64,000 nt of DNA, from positions 30,661 to 94,660 of the forward strand of contig JBKHJN010000006.1 in assembly GCA_046538075.1 (NCBI GenBank). Direction: 5' to 3'. The notes beneath the pieces were generated by a model, which was not told the DNA's origin, did not search any database, and saw only the letters and a program-made list of their open reading frames with translations. This DNA is from Desulfobacca_B sp046538075. GTDB lineage: Bacteria > Desulfobacterota > Desulfobaccia > Desulfobaccales > Desulfobaccaceae. Of the stretch, positions 1 to 7,843 are shown one piece after another (within the stretch, counting starts at the first letter, position 1; the number at the start of each line of letters is the position of its first letter). The position numbers and the translations under genes are program-made.

Positions 1-308
1 GCCACCAAACCAAAGGTAAGCTCTCGTTTTTTGGTATAATACTTTATCAATTTGTTGGAAAAAAACATAACTAAAAATCCCCCCAGAGCCGTAAAGCCTG
101 CATAGGAATTAGACCCTACGGCATTGGGTAAAGCCAAGATCAAAGGTGTGGAGATCAATATGCCGGCCGCAAAGCACATAAAATATGGGATTGAATTTTC
201 CGCCCATTGTCTGGACTTAACAATGGATAGGATTCCTAAGCCGTTGATCAAAGCTGAAGCAAGGGCAAATACCGCTATCCATAAAAAGCTACTTGAGGTC
301 TCGTGCAT
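1..308 (-). CDS. ZIP-family metal transporter, N-terminal part (cut by window edge)
   Basis: The minus strand is open from an ATG at 308 to the window edge, about 102 residues with no stop. It reads as a multi-spanning membrane protein: a first helix (IAVFALASALINGLGILSIV), a second starting FMCFAAGILISTPLILALP, then a third hydrophobic stretch ending in FFSNKLIKYY. The FAAGI...LP pattern in the second helix is typical of ZIP divalent-metal transporters of the inner membrane. The metal-binding helices 4 and 5 lie outside the window, so substrate cannot be judged. An in-frame stop lies upstream and no other ATG lies between, which supports this start. A repeat element (372-428) separates it from the ferredoxin gene upstream on the same strand. 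Another small polytopic family is possible. Confidence 0.62.
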   Translation of the reverse strand, partial: MHETSSSFLWIAVFALASALINGLGILSIVKSRQWAENSIPYFMCFAAGILISTPLILALPNAVGSNSYAGFTALGGFLVMFFSNKLIKYYTKKRELTFGLV

Positions 309-371
309 AGAATTAAAATTTGGCGCGGTGCAAGGCAGCGTAAAAATCAGGCTAATAATATGACAGCTAAG

Positions 372-428
372 TTATTACTCCGAGCATTTAAAAGCTTAAT
401 CTGGGGGGGGACCGGGGGACCCCCGAAG
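372..428 (+). repeat. Dispersed repeat, copy A (partial, TTATTACTC end)
   Basis: Begins TTATTACTCCGAGCATTTAA and runs into a G-rich stretch with a GGGGGACC..GGGGGACCCCC inverted repeat. The same terminal sequence recurs near 24392, 39846, 48575 (inverted) and 53691 (inverted). Only one end of the element is seen here; the AGGTCATAAAATAAATGAA end is missing. It lies just downstream of the ferredoxin stop codon. Confidence 0.7.
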
Positions 429-434
429 CGACTG

Positions 435-638
435 TTAACCAGCCTCATCTTCCCAGAAGATACAATGCACCGGACAGATCTCCATGGCTTCCTCAATCTT
501 CTCAGGCGAAGCGCCATCCGGATGGATTACCTGGGCGTATCCCAAAGATTCATTGAGCTGAAAAACCTCCGGACAGACATCCACACAGGCCCCACAGGCC
601 AAGCAATCTTCGGAAATAATATATGGTATTCCGGGCAT
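435..638 (-). CDS. Ferredoxin, single [4Fe-4S]
   Basis: A 67-residue soluble electron carrier. It has a CLACGACVDVCP motif near residues 12-23 and a fourth ligand near residue 55 in ICPVHCIFW, which fits one [4Fe-4S] cluster. The second site is not a full C-X2-C-X2-C motif, so this is a monocluster ferredoxin like those of Desulfovibrio and thermophilic anaerobes. The acidic body (EKIEEAMEICP) is usual for the family. Possible partners in this window are the 2-oxoacid oxidoreductase at 18.8-21.4 kb or the Fe-S ATPases at 11-14 kb; this is inference. The ATG at 638 is the only sensible start, though no strong ribosome binding site precedes it. Confidence 0.88.
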   Translation of the reverse strand: MPGIPYIISEDCLACGACVDVCPEVFQLNESLGYAQVIHPDGASPEKIEEAMEICPVHCIFWEDEAG

Positions 639-723
639 GGCTAGTTGATGAGACGTTTTCCCCTGTTTAACCGCAACTGGGCCGCCCCTAATTAATAAGC
701 CGCTCCCTTATTTGCTTAATTAT

Positions 724-1470
724 TTAAAGCTCTTCGGCAAACCCGCGACTGGCCGCCCCATAAAAAATGGTCACCGCATAACGGGACCTGCCGCTCCGGG
801 CCGTGCCGTAGCGCGACAGCACCTGGGAGAGCCGGTGGCGAAATTGCCGCCAGTCGGTGGCAGCGCCGGTGCAGCCCCCTCCCTGTTCCCCTACCACTAC
901 CAGGTAGCGCACCTGGGGGCAGCGGCAAATGGCTGCCAGTGATTGTCCCGGCGGCGGCCAGGCGTAGATTACTAGTTGCGGACAAAATTCCCAGATTTCG
1001 GCAAAAACATCCCCCGGTGCGACGATGGGATGAGATGCCAGACCCTGGTTGAATTCACCTTCCCGGCGGTCGATGGCTTTGAAGGCGATCCCGGCCTGGG
1101 CCAGCAGGGGTCCCAAAGCCGCGGCCAGATAGCCCCTTCCCGCCCCAGCTTCCAGGACCCGGGTTATCCGCAGCCTTTGCAAATAGCGGACAAACAGCCT
1201 GACCCACTCTTTGGAAGGGAAAAAATATATGCCGGTGGCCTGAGACAGAGCCATCAACTCCAGTTCCACATCCCGATCGGGGGGGAACCGGGCCAGCCAT
1301 TCCTGCTCGTCCAGCAGATGCTCCAGCGGCTCGGCGGCTGGGCCGGGAAGGCGGATGAGGGCTTGAGCCTGCCGCTGCCAGGATTGCTGTTCCCGCCAAC
1401 TTTTCAGCTGCAATAGATTTGGACCTGACCGAACCATTAAAAAGCTCATGCCCAGGCAAAAAATTTTCAT
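724..1470 (-). CDS. SAM-dependent methyltransferase-like protein
   Basis: About 248 residues from the ATG at 1470. A Rossmann motif I-like segment (VLEAGAGRGYLAAAL) in the middle is followed by a beta-strand/acidic pattern (FKAIDRREGEF) and a later strand (PQLVIYAWPPPG), which resembles class I SAM-dependent methyltransferases. The substrate is unknown. The N-terminus is uncertain: the frame is open upstream to 1548 and further in-frame ATGs lie at 1449 and 1437, none with a clear ribosome binding site. The motif PPPG could be the catalytic-loop equivalent of N/D-PP-Y, but that is weak. It lies upstream of the ferredoxin on the same strand, 85 bases away, and no functional link is evident. 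Confidence 0.5.
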   Translation of the reverse strand: MKIFCLGMSFLMVRSGPNLLQLKSWREQQSWQRQAQALIRLPGPAAEPLEHLLDEQEWLARFPPDRDVELELMALSQATGIYFFPSKEWVRLFVRYLQRLRITRVLEAGAGRGYLAAALGPLLAQAGIAFKAIDRREGEFNQGLASHPIVAPGDVFAEIWEFCPQLVIYAWPPPGQSLAAICRCPQVRYLVVVGEQGGGCTGAATDWRQFRHRLSQVLSRYGTARSGRSRYAVTIFYGAASRGFAEEL

Positions 1471-1792
1471 CGCCGCGGTTAATCTTCTCGGCAGGCTAAA
1501 CTTATAGTATGTATAATACATTTTTATTCCTGGTTGACAAGCAGGCATCTAGAGCCAGGTCCAAGTTTTTGGCTTCCCAGGAAAGAATATCTTCAGCTTT
1601 GCCCAAAATCTGGTATGGTAAATTGTCAGTAAAGGATATAAAAAGGGCGGGGATAGCTTCTTTTAAAAATAGGGGCTCAGACCCCTTAGCCTTTGAATAG
1701 ACCCTAAAAATTGCTGAGGGCCAGTAGAAATTAATGCTTGAGGCGACCCCAACTTTGGACTAGAGTAATTAGCATAAATATAAGGAACCTGA
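1471..1792. other. Intergenic region between divergent methyltransferase-like gene and pstS
   Basis: No convincing gene. A + strand open frame at 1509-1700 has no family signature and poor composition. A short GGGGCTCAGACCCC hairpin lies near 1671-1684. The region should hold the pst promoter; an AT-rich stretch (1770-1781) precedes the ribosome binding site AAGGA. No convincing Pho box was found. Confidence 0.4.
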
Positions 1793-2635
1793 GTGATAAC
1801 TGTGAGCCGCATTAGCTCCATAGATTATCTGCGGATGGGATGCGGGGGGCTGGTGCTCATCTTAAGCCTGAGCCTGACCGGCATATTCGGGTGTTGGAGC
1901 CAGGACTACCAACATCACACTCTGACTGTTGCAGGCTCCACCTCGGTGCAGCCCTTTGCCGAAAAACTGGCTGAGATCTATATGCAGCAGCATCCTGACC
2001 TGTTGATCAATGTCCAGGGGGGTGGCTCCAGTGCCGGTATTTTGGCAGTGGAGCAGGGAGCAGCAGATATCGGCATGTCCTCGCGGGATCTGACTCCGGA
2101 CGAAAAGCATCTAAACGACATTCCGATTGCCTGGGACGGGATTGCTATTATCGTGCATCCCAGCTGCCCCTTGGAAAATCTTAGCCTCCAGGAACTGGGC
2201 CAGATTTTTACCGGTCAGATCCACAATTGGGGCCAGCTAGGGTTAAAATCGCATGGTATCCATACCATTACCCGGGAGGCCGGTTCCGGTACCCGTAATG
2301 CCTTTGAGGAACTGGTAATGGGCCAGGCGGAGATTACCCCGGCGGCCCTAGTCCAGGACTCCAACGGCTCGGTCCGGGAGATCGTCGCTAACGACCCCCA
2401 TGCCTTGGGATATATTTCTGTCGGCCTGGTCAACGACCAAGTCAAGCCCTTGGCAGTTGAGGGCGTCAGGCCTAATTCAATCAACATTAAAGAAAAACGC
2501 TATACACTGATCCGGCTTTTTTACTTTCTCACCCTGGCCCCTCCCAGCGGAGCGGCCAAAGGCTTCATCGACTATGTACTGAGCCGGAAAGGTCAACTCC
2601 TTTTAGAGGTTGAGGGTTTGGTATCAGTTCATTAA
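1793..2635 (+). CDS. pstS: Phosphate-binding lipoprotein PstS
   Basis: Periplasmic phosphate receptor of the Pst ABC importer, 280 residues. A hydrophobic leader ends in a lipobox-like LTGIFGC near residue 34, so the mature protein is probably a lipoprotein. Phosphate-pocket signatures of the family follow in order: AGSTSVQPF, GGGSSAG, ADIGMSSRDLTPDE, and REAGSGTRNAFEEL. The GTG at 1793 is chosen because AAGGA lies 7 bases upstream and it includes the whole signal peptide; a second GTG lies 3 codons later. First gene of pstSCAB1B2. No phoU, phoB or phoR is present in the window, so control is not visible here. Confidence 0.93.
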   Translation: MITVSRISSIDYLRMGCGGLVLILSLSLTGIFGCWSQDYQHHTLTVAGSTSVQPFAEKLAEIYMQQHPDLLINVQGGGSSAGILAVEQGAADIGMSSRDLTPDEKHLNDIPIAWDGIAIIVHPSCPLENLSLQELGQIFTGQIHNWGQLGLKSHGIHTITREAGSGTRNAFEELVMGQAEITPAALVQDSNGSVREIVANDPHALGYISVGLVNDQVKPLAVEGVRPNSINIKEKRYTLIRLFYFLTLAPPSGAAKGFIDYVLSRKGQLLLEVEGLVSVH

Positions 2636-2647
2636 GAAACCGATGAG

Positions 2648-3487
2648 ATGGGAAAAGAGAAATTCATTGAAAAGACCTTGTTATTGCTGGCCTTATCCGC
2701 CATTGGCTCTCTATTATTAATCACAATCTTTATCTTTCTGGAAGGTCTGCCGATTATCCTGGCGACCGGGATCAAGTCCTTCATCCTGGGGACGCATTGG
2801 GCTCCCACCAAGGGCCATTTTGGCATTTTCGCCATGATTGTCTCATCTCTCTATGTGACTCTGGGAGCTTTGGTCACCGGGGTTCCCCTGGGTCTGGCCT
2901 GTGCCATTGTATTGGCCGAATTTTCGCCACCGGGCCTGACCCGCATCCTGAAGCCGACTATTGAACTGCTGGCCGGCATTCCTTCGGTAGTCTATGGTTT
3001 TTTAGGGGTGGTCTTATTGGTCCCCCTGATCCGAAAATTTCTGGGCGGGCCGGGGCTGTCCCTGCTGGCCGGAGCGCTGATCCTGGGCATTATGATCCTG
3101 CCCACGGTAATCAGCATCTCCATCGACGCCATCAGCGCCGTGCCCATGATTTATCGGGAGGGTTCTATCGCCCTGGGGGCTACCGAATGGCAGACCGTGC
3201 GCCGGGTGGTGTTGCCCGCCGCCCGCTCCGGGATCATTACCGCGGTGATTCTGGGCATGGGACGGGCCATTGGCGAAACCATGGCGGTCATCATGGTGGC
3301 CGGCAACGCGCTGAAAATCCCGACCTCGGTTCTGGACCCGGTGCGCACCTTAACCAGCAACATCGCCCTGGAATTGGGTTATGCCGCCGGCCAACATCGG
3401 GAGGCCCTGTTCGCCACCGGTATCGTCCTGTTTGTCATTATTATGATCTTAAATACCCTGGCCACCGTCATCACCCGGAGGAGATGA
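2648..3487 (+). CDS. pstC: Phosphate ABC transporter permease PstC
   Basis: Inner-membrane permease of 279 residues with six predicted helices, beginning with a helix in LLLALSAIGSLLLITIFIF. The family segments ELLAGIPSVVYGFLG and the coupling region EGSIALGATEWQTVRRVVLP (EAA-type loop contacting the ATPase) are clear, followed by GMGRAIGETMAVIMVAGN. It forms the translocation channel with PstA. It lies 12 bases after pstS and 8 bases before pstA, so the three are one transcript. Length is close to the family norm. Confidence 0.93.
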   Translation: MGKEKFIEKTLLLLALSAIGSLLLITIFIFLEGLPIILATGIKSFILGTHWAPTKGHFGIFAMIVSSLYVTLGALVTGVPLGLACAIVLAEFSPPGLTRILKPTIELLAGIPSVVYGFLGVVLLVPLIRKFLGGPGLSLLAGALILGIMILPTVISISIDAISAVPMIYREGSIALGATEWQTVRRVVLPAARSGIITAVILGMGRAIGETMAVIMVAGNALKIPTSVLDPVRTLTSNIALELGYAAGQHREALFATGIVLFVIIMILNTLATVITRRR

Positions 3488-3495
3488 GCTAAAAA

Positions 3496-4332
3496 ATGCG
3501 ACTAGATCCGTTATTATGCCAACGCCTGATCAAGAGCCTGCTCTGGAGCCTGACCGGCCTCACCATTATCATCTTGATATTTATTATCGCCTTTGTCTCG
3601 GTGCACGGCCTACCCCAAGTAACCCCGCAATTTTTGTTCTCCGATATTCAGGACATGGGCCGGGAGGGGGGCATCTTTCCTACCATCGTCACTACGGCTT
3701 ATCTTACCCTGGTGGCCTTGGTGGTAGCCTCCCCCCTGGGGGTGGCAACCGCCATCTACTTGGTCGAATACACGAAGGAAAGTTGGGTAACCAAAATTAT
3801 TCGCTTCGGGTCGGAATGCCTGGCCGGAGTGCCCTCCATTATTTTAGGGCTGTTCGGTTTTGTGTTGTTTGTGGTGAAAATGGGCTTGGGCTGGTCTATC
3901 CTGTCGGGCGGCCTCAGTCTGTCGATTATGATCCTGCCCACCATCATTCGCACCAGTGAAGAAGCGGCCAAGTCGGTGCCGCAGGAATACCGTCAGGTAT
4001 GTTATTCATTAGGGGTGACCAAGTGGCAAACGATTACCCGGGTAGTGTTGCCTTGTGCGCTGCCTGGAATCATGACCGGAATTGTGCTGAGCATCGGCCG
4101 CTCCATTGGCGAAACCGCGGTGGTGCTGTTTACCGCCGGGGCGTCGTTGCGGACCCCCACTACCTTGTTCGACTCCGGCCGCAGCATGGCAGTGCATTTT
4201 TATATCCTGGCCCGGGAAGGGCTTTCCATGCCCAACGCTTACGGGACCGCGGCAATTCTGATGATTTCCATCCTGTTGATCAATATCACCGCTTATAGTC
4301 TAATGCAGCGCTTTGTCGGCAAATATTCTTAA
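3496..4332 (+). CDS. pstA: Phosphate ABC transporter permease PstA
   Basis: Second permease subunit, 278 residues. Hydrophobic helices start at LLWSLTGLTIIILIFIIAF; the PstA marker segments ECLAGVPSIILGLFGF and SLGVTKWQTITRVVLP (coupling loop) are present, followed by SIGRSIGETAVVLFTAG. The N-terminal soluble extension found in some PstA proteins is absent. A GGAG lies upstream of the ATG. The gap to the first pstB (66 bases) is the longest in the operon and shows no terminator. Confidence 0.92.
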   Translation: MRLDPLLCQRLIKSLLWSLTGLTIIILIFIIAFVSVHGLPQVTPQFLFSDIQDMGREGGIFPTIVTTAYLTLVALVVASPLGVATAIYLVEYTKESWVTKIIRFGSECLAGVPSIILGLFGFVLFVVKMGLGWSILSGGLSLSIMILPTIIRTSEEAAKSVPQEYRQVCYSLGVTKWQTITRVVLPCALPGIMTGIVLSIGRSIGETAVVLFTAGASLRTPTTLFDSGRSMAVHFYILAREGLSMPNAYGTAAILMISILLINITAYSLMQRFVGKYS

Positions 4333-4398
4333 CATATTATAACTTACTGGAAACTTGCAAATATCTGTTAAAGGGGAAAAAGCGAGCCTAAAAATCTG

Positions 4399-5157
4399 AT
4401 GGCTGAGGTAAAAATCCAGGTCCGAGACCTGTCATTTTATTATGGAGCCTTTCAGGCCCTTAAGGAAATCAATCTTGATGTCATCGCCAATGAAATCCTG
4501 GGGTTAATGGGTCCGGCCAAAAGCGGCAAATCCACCTTTTTGCGCATTCTCAACCGGATGTCCGACCTTATTCCCGACAGTCGAGTCACCGGCAGCGTGC
4601 TTCTGGATGGGGAGTATATCCTGTCCCCGGGTTATGATCTCGATCTTCTGCGTCGACGGGTGGGTATGGTCTTTGCCAAACCTATTCCCTTGCCGCGCTC
4701 GGTTTATGAAAATCTGGCGTTTGCGCCGCGGCTCCACCTCAAAAAGGGCAAAGCCGCCATGGATGAACTGGTGGAGTGGGCCTTAAAAGCCGCCCAACTC
4801 TGGGATGAAGTCAAAGATCGACTGCATGACTCGGCTCTGAAGCTCTCCGGGGGGCAGCAGCAGCGCCTCTGTCTGGCCCGTACGCTGGCCATGGAGCCCG
4901 AGGTCATCCTGCTGGACGAACCGACCAGCGGACTGGACCCGATCTCTACGGCCCGGATTGAGGAGACCTTGTCACAATTAAGGAAAGATTATACTATCAT
5001 TTTAGTCAGCAATAATACCAAACAGATTGCCCGGGTGGCCGACAAGGTCGCCTTTTTGCTGATGAGCCAGTTAATCGAGTATGGAGTGACGCCGGAAGTA
5101 TTTACCGTGCCCCAGGATAAGCGGACCGATGACTATATCTCCGGGCGGTTTGGCTAG
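4399..5157 (+). CDS. pstB: PstB-type ATPase, copy 1 (Q-loop and H-loop residues lost)
   Basis: A 252-residue ABC ATPase of the PstB family. Walker A is GPAKSGKS (residues 38-45), the signature is canonical LSGGQ (149-153), and Walker B is VILLDEP with Glu174; the C-terminus KRTDDYISGRFG is typical PstB. Two normally invariant residues are changed: the Q-loop glutamine is Ala93 (VFAKPIPLP instead of VFQRPNPFP) and the H-loop histidine is Asn205 (VSNN instead of VTHN). On its own this should hydrolyse ATP poorly. The next gene has the same length and complementary defects, so the two probably act as a heterodimer (see findings). Redundancy and decay is the alternative, but the frame is intact and conserved elsewhere. 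Confidence 0.9.
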   Translation: MAEVKIQVRDLSFYYGAFQALKEINLDVIANEILGLMGPAKSGKSTFLRILNRMSDLIPDSRVTGSVLLDGEYILSPGYDLDLLRRRVGMVFAKPIPLPRSVYENLAFAPRLHLKKGKAAMDELVEWALKAAQLWDEVKDRLHDSALKLSGGQQQRLCLARTLAMEPEVILLDEPTSGLDPISTARIEETLSQLRKDYTIILVSNNTKQIARVADKVAFLLMSQLIEYGVTPEVFTVPQDKRTDDYISGRFG

Positions 5158-5171
5158 CAGGCCCAAAAATT

Positions 5172-5930
5172 ATGCCAGAAGCAATCATTATCCTGCGCTT
5201 TTTGAATTTGTACTACGGGGCCTTCCATGCCCTCAAGGATATTAATGGTTCCTTTAGCCGCAACCGCATCACTGCCCTGATCGGGCCTTCCGGGTGCGGC
5301 AAGTCAACGCTGTTGCGAGTGCTGAATCGCATGAACGATCTCATCGAAGGAGTGTCGATCACCGGTCAGGTTCTGATTGAGGGGGAAGACATTTACCGCA
5401 AAGGCATCAATCTTATCCAGTTGCGCAAGAAAGTAGGCATGGTGTTTCAGCGCCCCAACCCTTTTCCGCTGTCCATTTACGATAATATTGTCTATGGGCC
5501 GCGGCTCCATGGCCGGCCCCGGAAGAGGGAACTAGAAGATATCCTGGTGCACTCTCTGGAGGCGGTACATATGTGGGATGAAGTCAAGGATCGGCTGTCA
5601 AGCCCGGCCTTGAGCCTCACCGAGGAACAGCAGCAACGCCTGTGCATCGCCCGCCTGCTGGCAGTGGAGCCGGAGATTCTGCTCATGGATGAACCCTGTT
5701 CAGCCCTGGACCCGCTGGCCACCTTGCAGTTAGAGGAGTTGATGCGGGAACTGATTAAAGATTACACGATCATCATCGTCACCCACAACATGCAGCAAGC
5801 GGCCCGGGTCTCGGACGACACCGGCTTCATGCTGCTGGGCGAGCTAGTGGAATTTGCCCCCACCCCCCAGGTGTTCACCCGCCCCAGTGATAAGCGCACC
5901 GACGATTACATTTCGGGGAAATACGGCTAA
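5172..5930 (+). CDS. pstB: PstB-type ATPase, copy 2 (degenerate signature motif)
   Basis: A second 252-residue PstB paralogue, 14 bases after the first and alignable to it without gaps. Walker A is canonical GPSGCGKS, the Q-loop is canonical (VFQRPNPFP, Gln93), Walker B is ILLMDEP with Glu174, and the H-loop is canonical (VTHN, His205). The ABC signature, however, is LTEEQ instead of LSGGQ (residues 149-153), removing the serine and both glycines that contact the gamma phosphate. In an ABC dimer each ATP sits between the Walker motifs of one chain and the signature of the other, so this chain can form a good site only with the LSGGQ of copy 1. Last gene of the operon; a GC-rich stem-loop follows. 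Confidence 0.9.
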   Translation: MPEAIIILRFLNLYYGAFHALKDINGSFSRNRITALIGPSGCGKSTLLRVLNRMNDLIEGVSITGQVLIEGEDIYRKGINLIQLRKKVGMVFQRPNPFPLSIYDNIVYGPRLHGRPRKRELEDILVHSLEAVHMWDEVKDRLSSPALSLTEEQQQRLCIARLLAVEPEILLMDEPCSALDPLATLQLEELMRELIKDYTIIIVTHNMQQAARVSDDTGFMLLGELVEFAPTPQVFTRPSDKRTDDYISGKYG

Positions 5931-5950
5931 GGTGTTATTTAGGTGAGGAG

Positions 5951-5978
5951 GGCGGGGGGGAACAAAGTTCTCCCCGCC
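5951..5978 (+). terminator. Stem-loop after pst operon
   Basis: GGCGGGG pairs with CCCCGCC and an inner GAAC pairs with GTTC around an AAA loop. It starts 20 bases after the pstB2 stop. No T-run follows, so it may protect the 3' end rather than terminate transcription. Confidence 0.5.
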
Positions 5979-6035
5979 TTCCCTACACCCCTCCCAAAAT
6001 TGACAATCCAATTAAAATAAATAATCCATTCTAAA

Positions 6036-7775
6036 ATGATCATAGAAAACCAAATAAACCAAGCAATTGTTCTAAATGACAGTTTTAAGGCCTACACCTA
6101 TGACCTGGATAAGGCCTGCCCCCCCGAGGAGACGGTCCAGCGGGTGCAGAGCCGGTTCGCCCAGCTTGACCTGGATATTCTCAAAAATACTCTCCGGATC
6201 GACAGCGGCCGGATCGACATCCCGGTCTATATCAGCCTCTGCGGCCTGGACGCAGTGCGCACCATCGGCACCCAGAAACAGATGGGCAAAGGTTCCACCC
6301 CGGCCCAGGCCGAAGCCAGCGCCTTGATGGAGTTGGTGGAACGCTTTAGTTTCTTTGACTTTTTGCGCCAGGGACCTTTGATCTACTCCACTCCCCGGCA
6401 GTTGGCCGAAGCGGTGCTGCCTTTTTCGACCCTGGCCCAGTCCCTATTTGATACCGGTCCGGAGGTCGAACTGGCGGCTGAGCTGTATCCGGACTGGCCA
6501 CTGCATTTTACTGCCGCCACCAGCCTCACCCATGGCCAGGCGGTGATGCTGCCCTTTCACTGGTTTTATCTGATCAATGAATACAACGGCCCGGCCGCCG
6601 GCAATTGCCGGGAAGAGGCTATCCTGCAGGGCCTGTGCGAGGTGGTGGAGCGCCATGTCGGCTCGGTGATCAGCCACGACCGCCTGTTCACCCCCGCCAT
6701 TGACCCGGCCTCGGTGCAGGATCCAGTGGGGCGGGAACTGCTGGCCAAATTTCAGGCCCAAGGGATCGTCCTGCATCTTAGGGATTTTTCGCTGGACACC
6801 GGCATCCCCACTATCGGGGTCCTGGCCTATGACCCGGCCACCTTTCCAGAGGCCAGCGAAATCGTGTTTACTGCCGGAACCACGCCGCACCCGGAAAAAT
6901 CTCTGATCCGCGCCTTAACCGAGGTGGCCCAGCTCGCCGGAGATTTTGATAAACAGACCTCTTATAACCCGACCCTGCCCAAATACCAGAGCCTCACTGA
7001 CGCCAGCTATCTGATGCAACCCGAGCCGTTGATTGCCATTGATTCACTGCCCAACCTGGCAGATGACAATATCAAGGTGGAAATTGAAAATTGTGTGGCG
7101 GCCCTGGACAAACTGGGGTGGGAAGTACTAGTGGTTGATCTTACCCATCCCGACATCCAGCTTCCCGCAGTCTATGTCATAATCCCCGGCACTCACTTCC
7201 GGGAGCGCACCCGGAACACCAACGTCATTTTCCATCTGGCCAAAGTCGCCAGCCTGTACGCGGCTCCGCCTGAGGCCCTGGCCGCCCTCCAGCGCCTGAA
7301 TGAAACCTTTCCGGGCCGCTTTGATGTCTTGTTTTTTCAGGGACTGATTATGGACCAGCTAGGGGCTACAACCGAGGCCCTCGCTTACTTCCAGGCCTCT
7401 TTAGCGGCCCGGCCTCCGGCCCAGGAGATCGCCAGCGTCTATTGTCACATCGGCTCCTGTCAGAAAGACCTGGGAGATTATGCCAGCGCCATTGCCTCCC
7501 TTAAACAGGCCCAGGCCGCCAATGATCAGTTGAAGGAAGTCTATCACCTGCTGGGCTTCTGCTATTTCAAGCGCAAAGAATTCCAGGCGGCAGTGGAGTG
7601 CTTTGAAAAAGCCATTGAACTGGACCCCGGCTCCGGGATCGATTATGCCAATCTGGGGATCAACCTGCGGGAATTGGGATTCAAAAAAGAGGCGGCGCAT
7701 CTGCTGCGCCTGGCCTTGGATCTGGATCCTGGTTTGGACTTCGCCCGTCAGGCCCTGGCAGCCTTGGAAGGCTAA
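6036..7775 (+). CDS. YcaO-family protein with C-terminal TPR repeats
   Basis: A 579-residue cytoplasmic protein. Residues about 60-400 match the YcaO fold: GKGSTPAQAEASALMELVERFS, a second ELVER-like motif LCEVVERH, and later ALTEVAQLAGDF, the acidic residues that bind Mg-ATP in YcaO enzymes. These enzymes use ATP to activate peptide backbone amides (azoline, thioamide or amidine formation). From about residue 420 there are three or four TPR-like repeats (AYFQASLAARP, YHLLGFCYFKRKEFQAAVECFEKAIELDP, YANLGINLRELGFKKEAAHLL), probably for partner binding. No precursor peptide, TfuA or E1-like partner is nearby, so the substrate is unknown. The start lacks a strong ribosome binding site. Confidence 0.8.
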   Translation: MIIENQINQAIVLNDSFKAYTYDLDKACPPEETVQRVQSRFAQLDLDILKNTLRIDSGRIDIPVYISLCGLDAVRTIGTQKQMGKGSTPAQAEASALMELVERFSFFDFLRQGPLIYSTPRQLAEAVLPFSTLAQSLFDTGPEVELAAELYPDWPLHFTAATSLTHGQAVMLPFHWFYLINEYNGPAAGNCREEAILQGLCEVVERHVGSVISHDRLFTPAIDPASVQDPVGRELLAKFQAQGIVLHLRDFSLDTGIPTIGVLAYDPATFPEASEIVFTAGTTPHPEKSLIRALTEVAQLAGDFDKQTSYNPTLPKYQSLTDASYLMQPEPLIAIDSLPNLADDNIKVEIENCVAALDKLGWEVLVVDLTHPDIQLPAVYVIIPGTHFRERTRNTNVIFHLAKVASLYAAPPEALAALQRLNETFPGRFDVLFFQGLIMDQLGATTEALAYFQASLAARPPAQEIASVYCHIGSCQKDLGDYASAIASLKQAQAANDQLKEVYHLLGFCYFKRKEFQAAVECFEKAIELDPGSGIDYANLGINLRELGFKKEAAHLLRLALDLDPGLDFARQALAALEG

Positions 7776-7791
7776 GTTAAGGTTATATCAT

Positions 7792-7827
7792 TGGTGGGGC
7801 GACCCAGCCGATCGCCCCCACCATTTT
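7792..7827. terminator. Bidirectional terminator between convergent genes
   Basis: TGGTGGGGCGA (7792-7802) pairs with TCGCCCCCACCA (7812-7823), followed by TTTTAT on the + strand. It sits between the ycaO-TPR stop (7775) and the glycosyltransferase stop (7844, minus strand). Confidence 0.75.
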
Positions 7828-7843
7828 ATCTCCCCCACCTCTC

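Noticed and set aside
303..644. Plus-strand 113-residue frame
   Set aside because: It runs antisense through the ferredoxin gene and repeat copy A and shows no family features.
1509..1700. 63-residue plus-strand frame before pstS
   Set aside because: No recognisable motif or clear ribosome binding site; likely chance in an AT-rich region.
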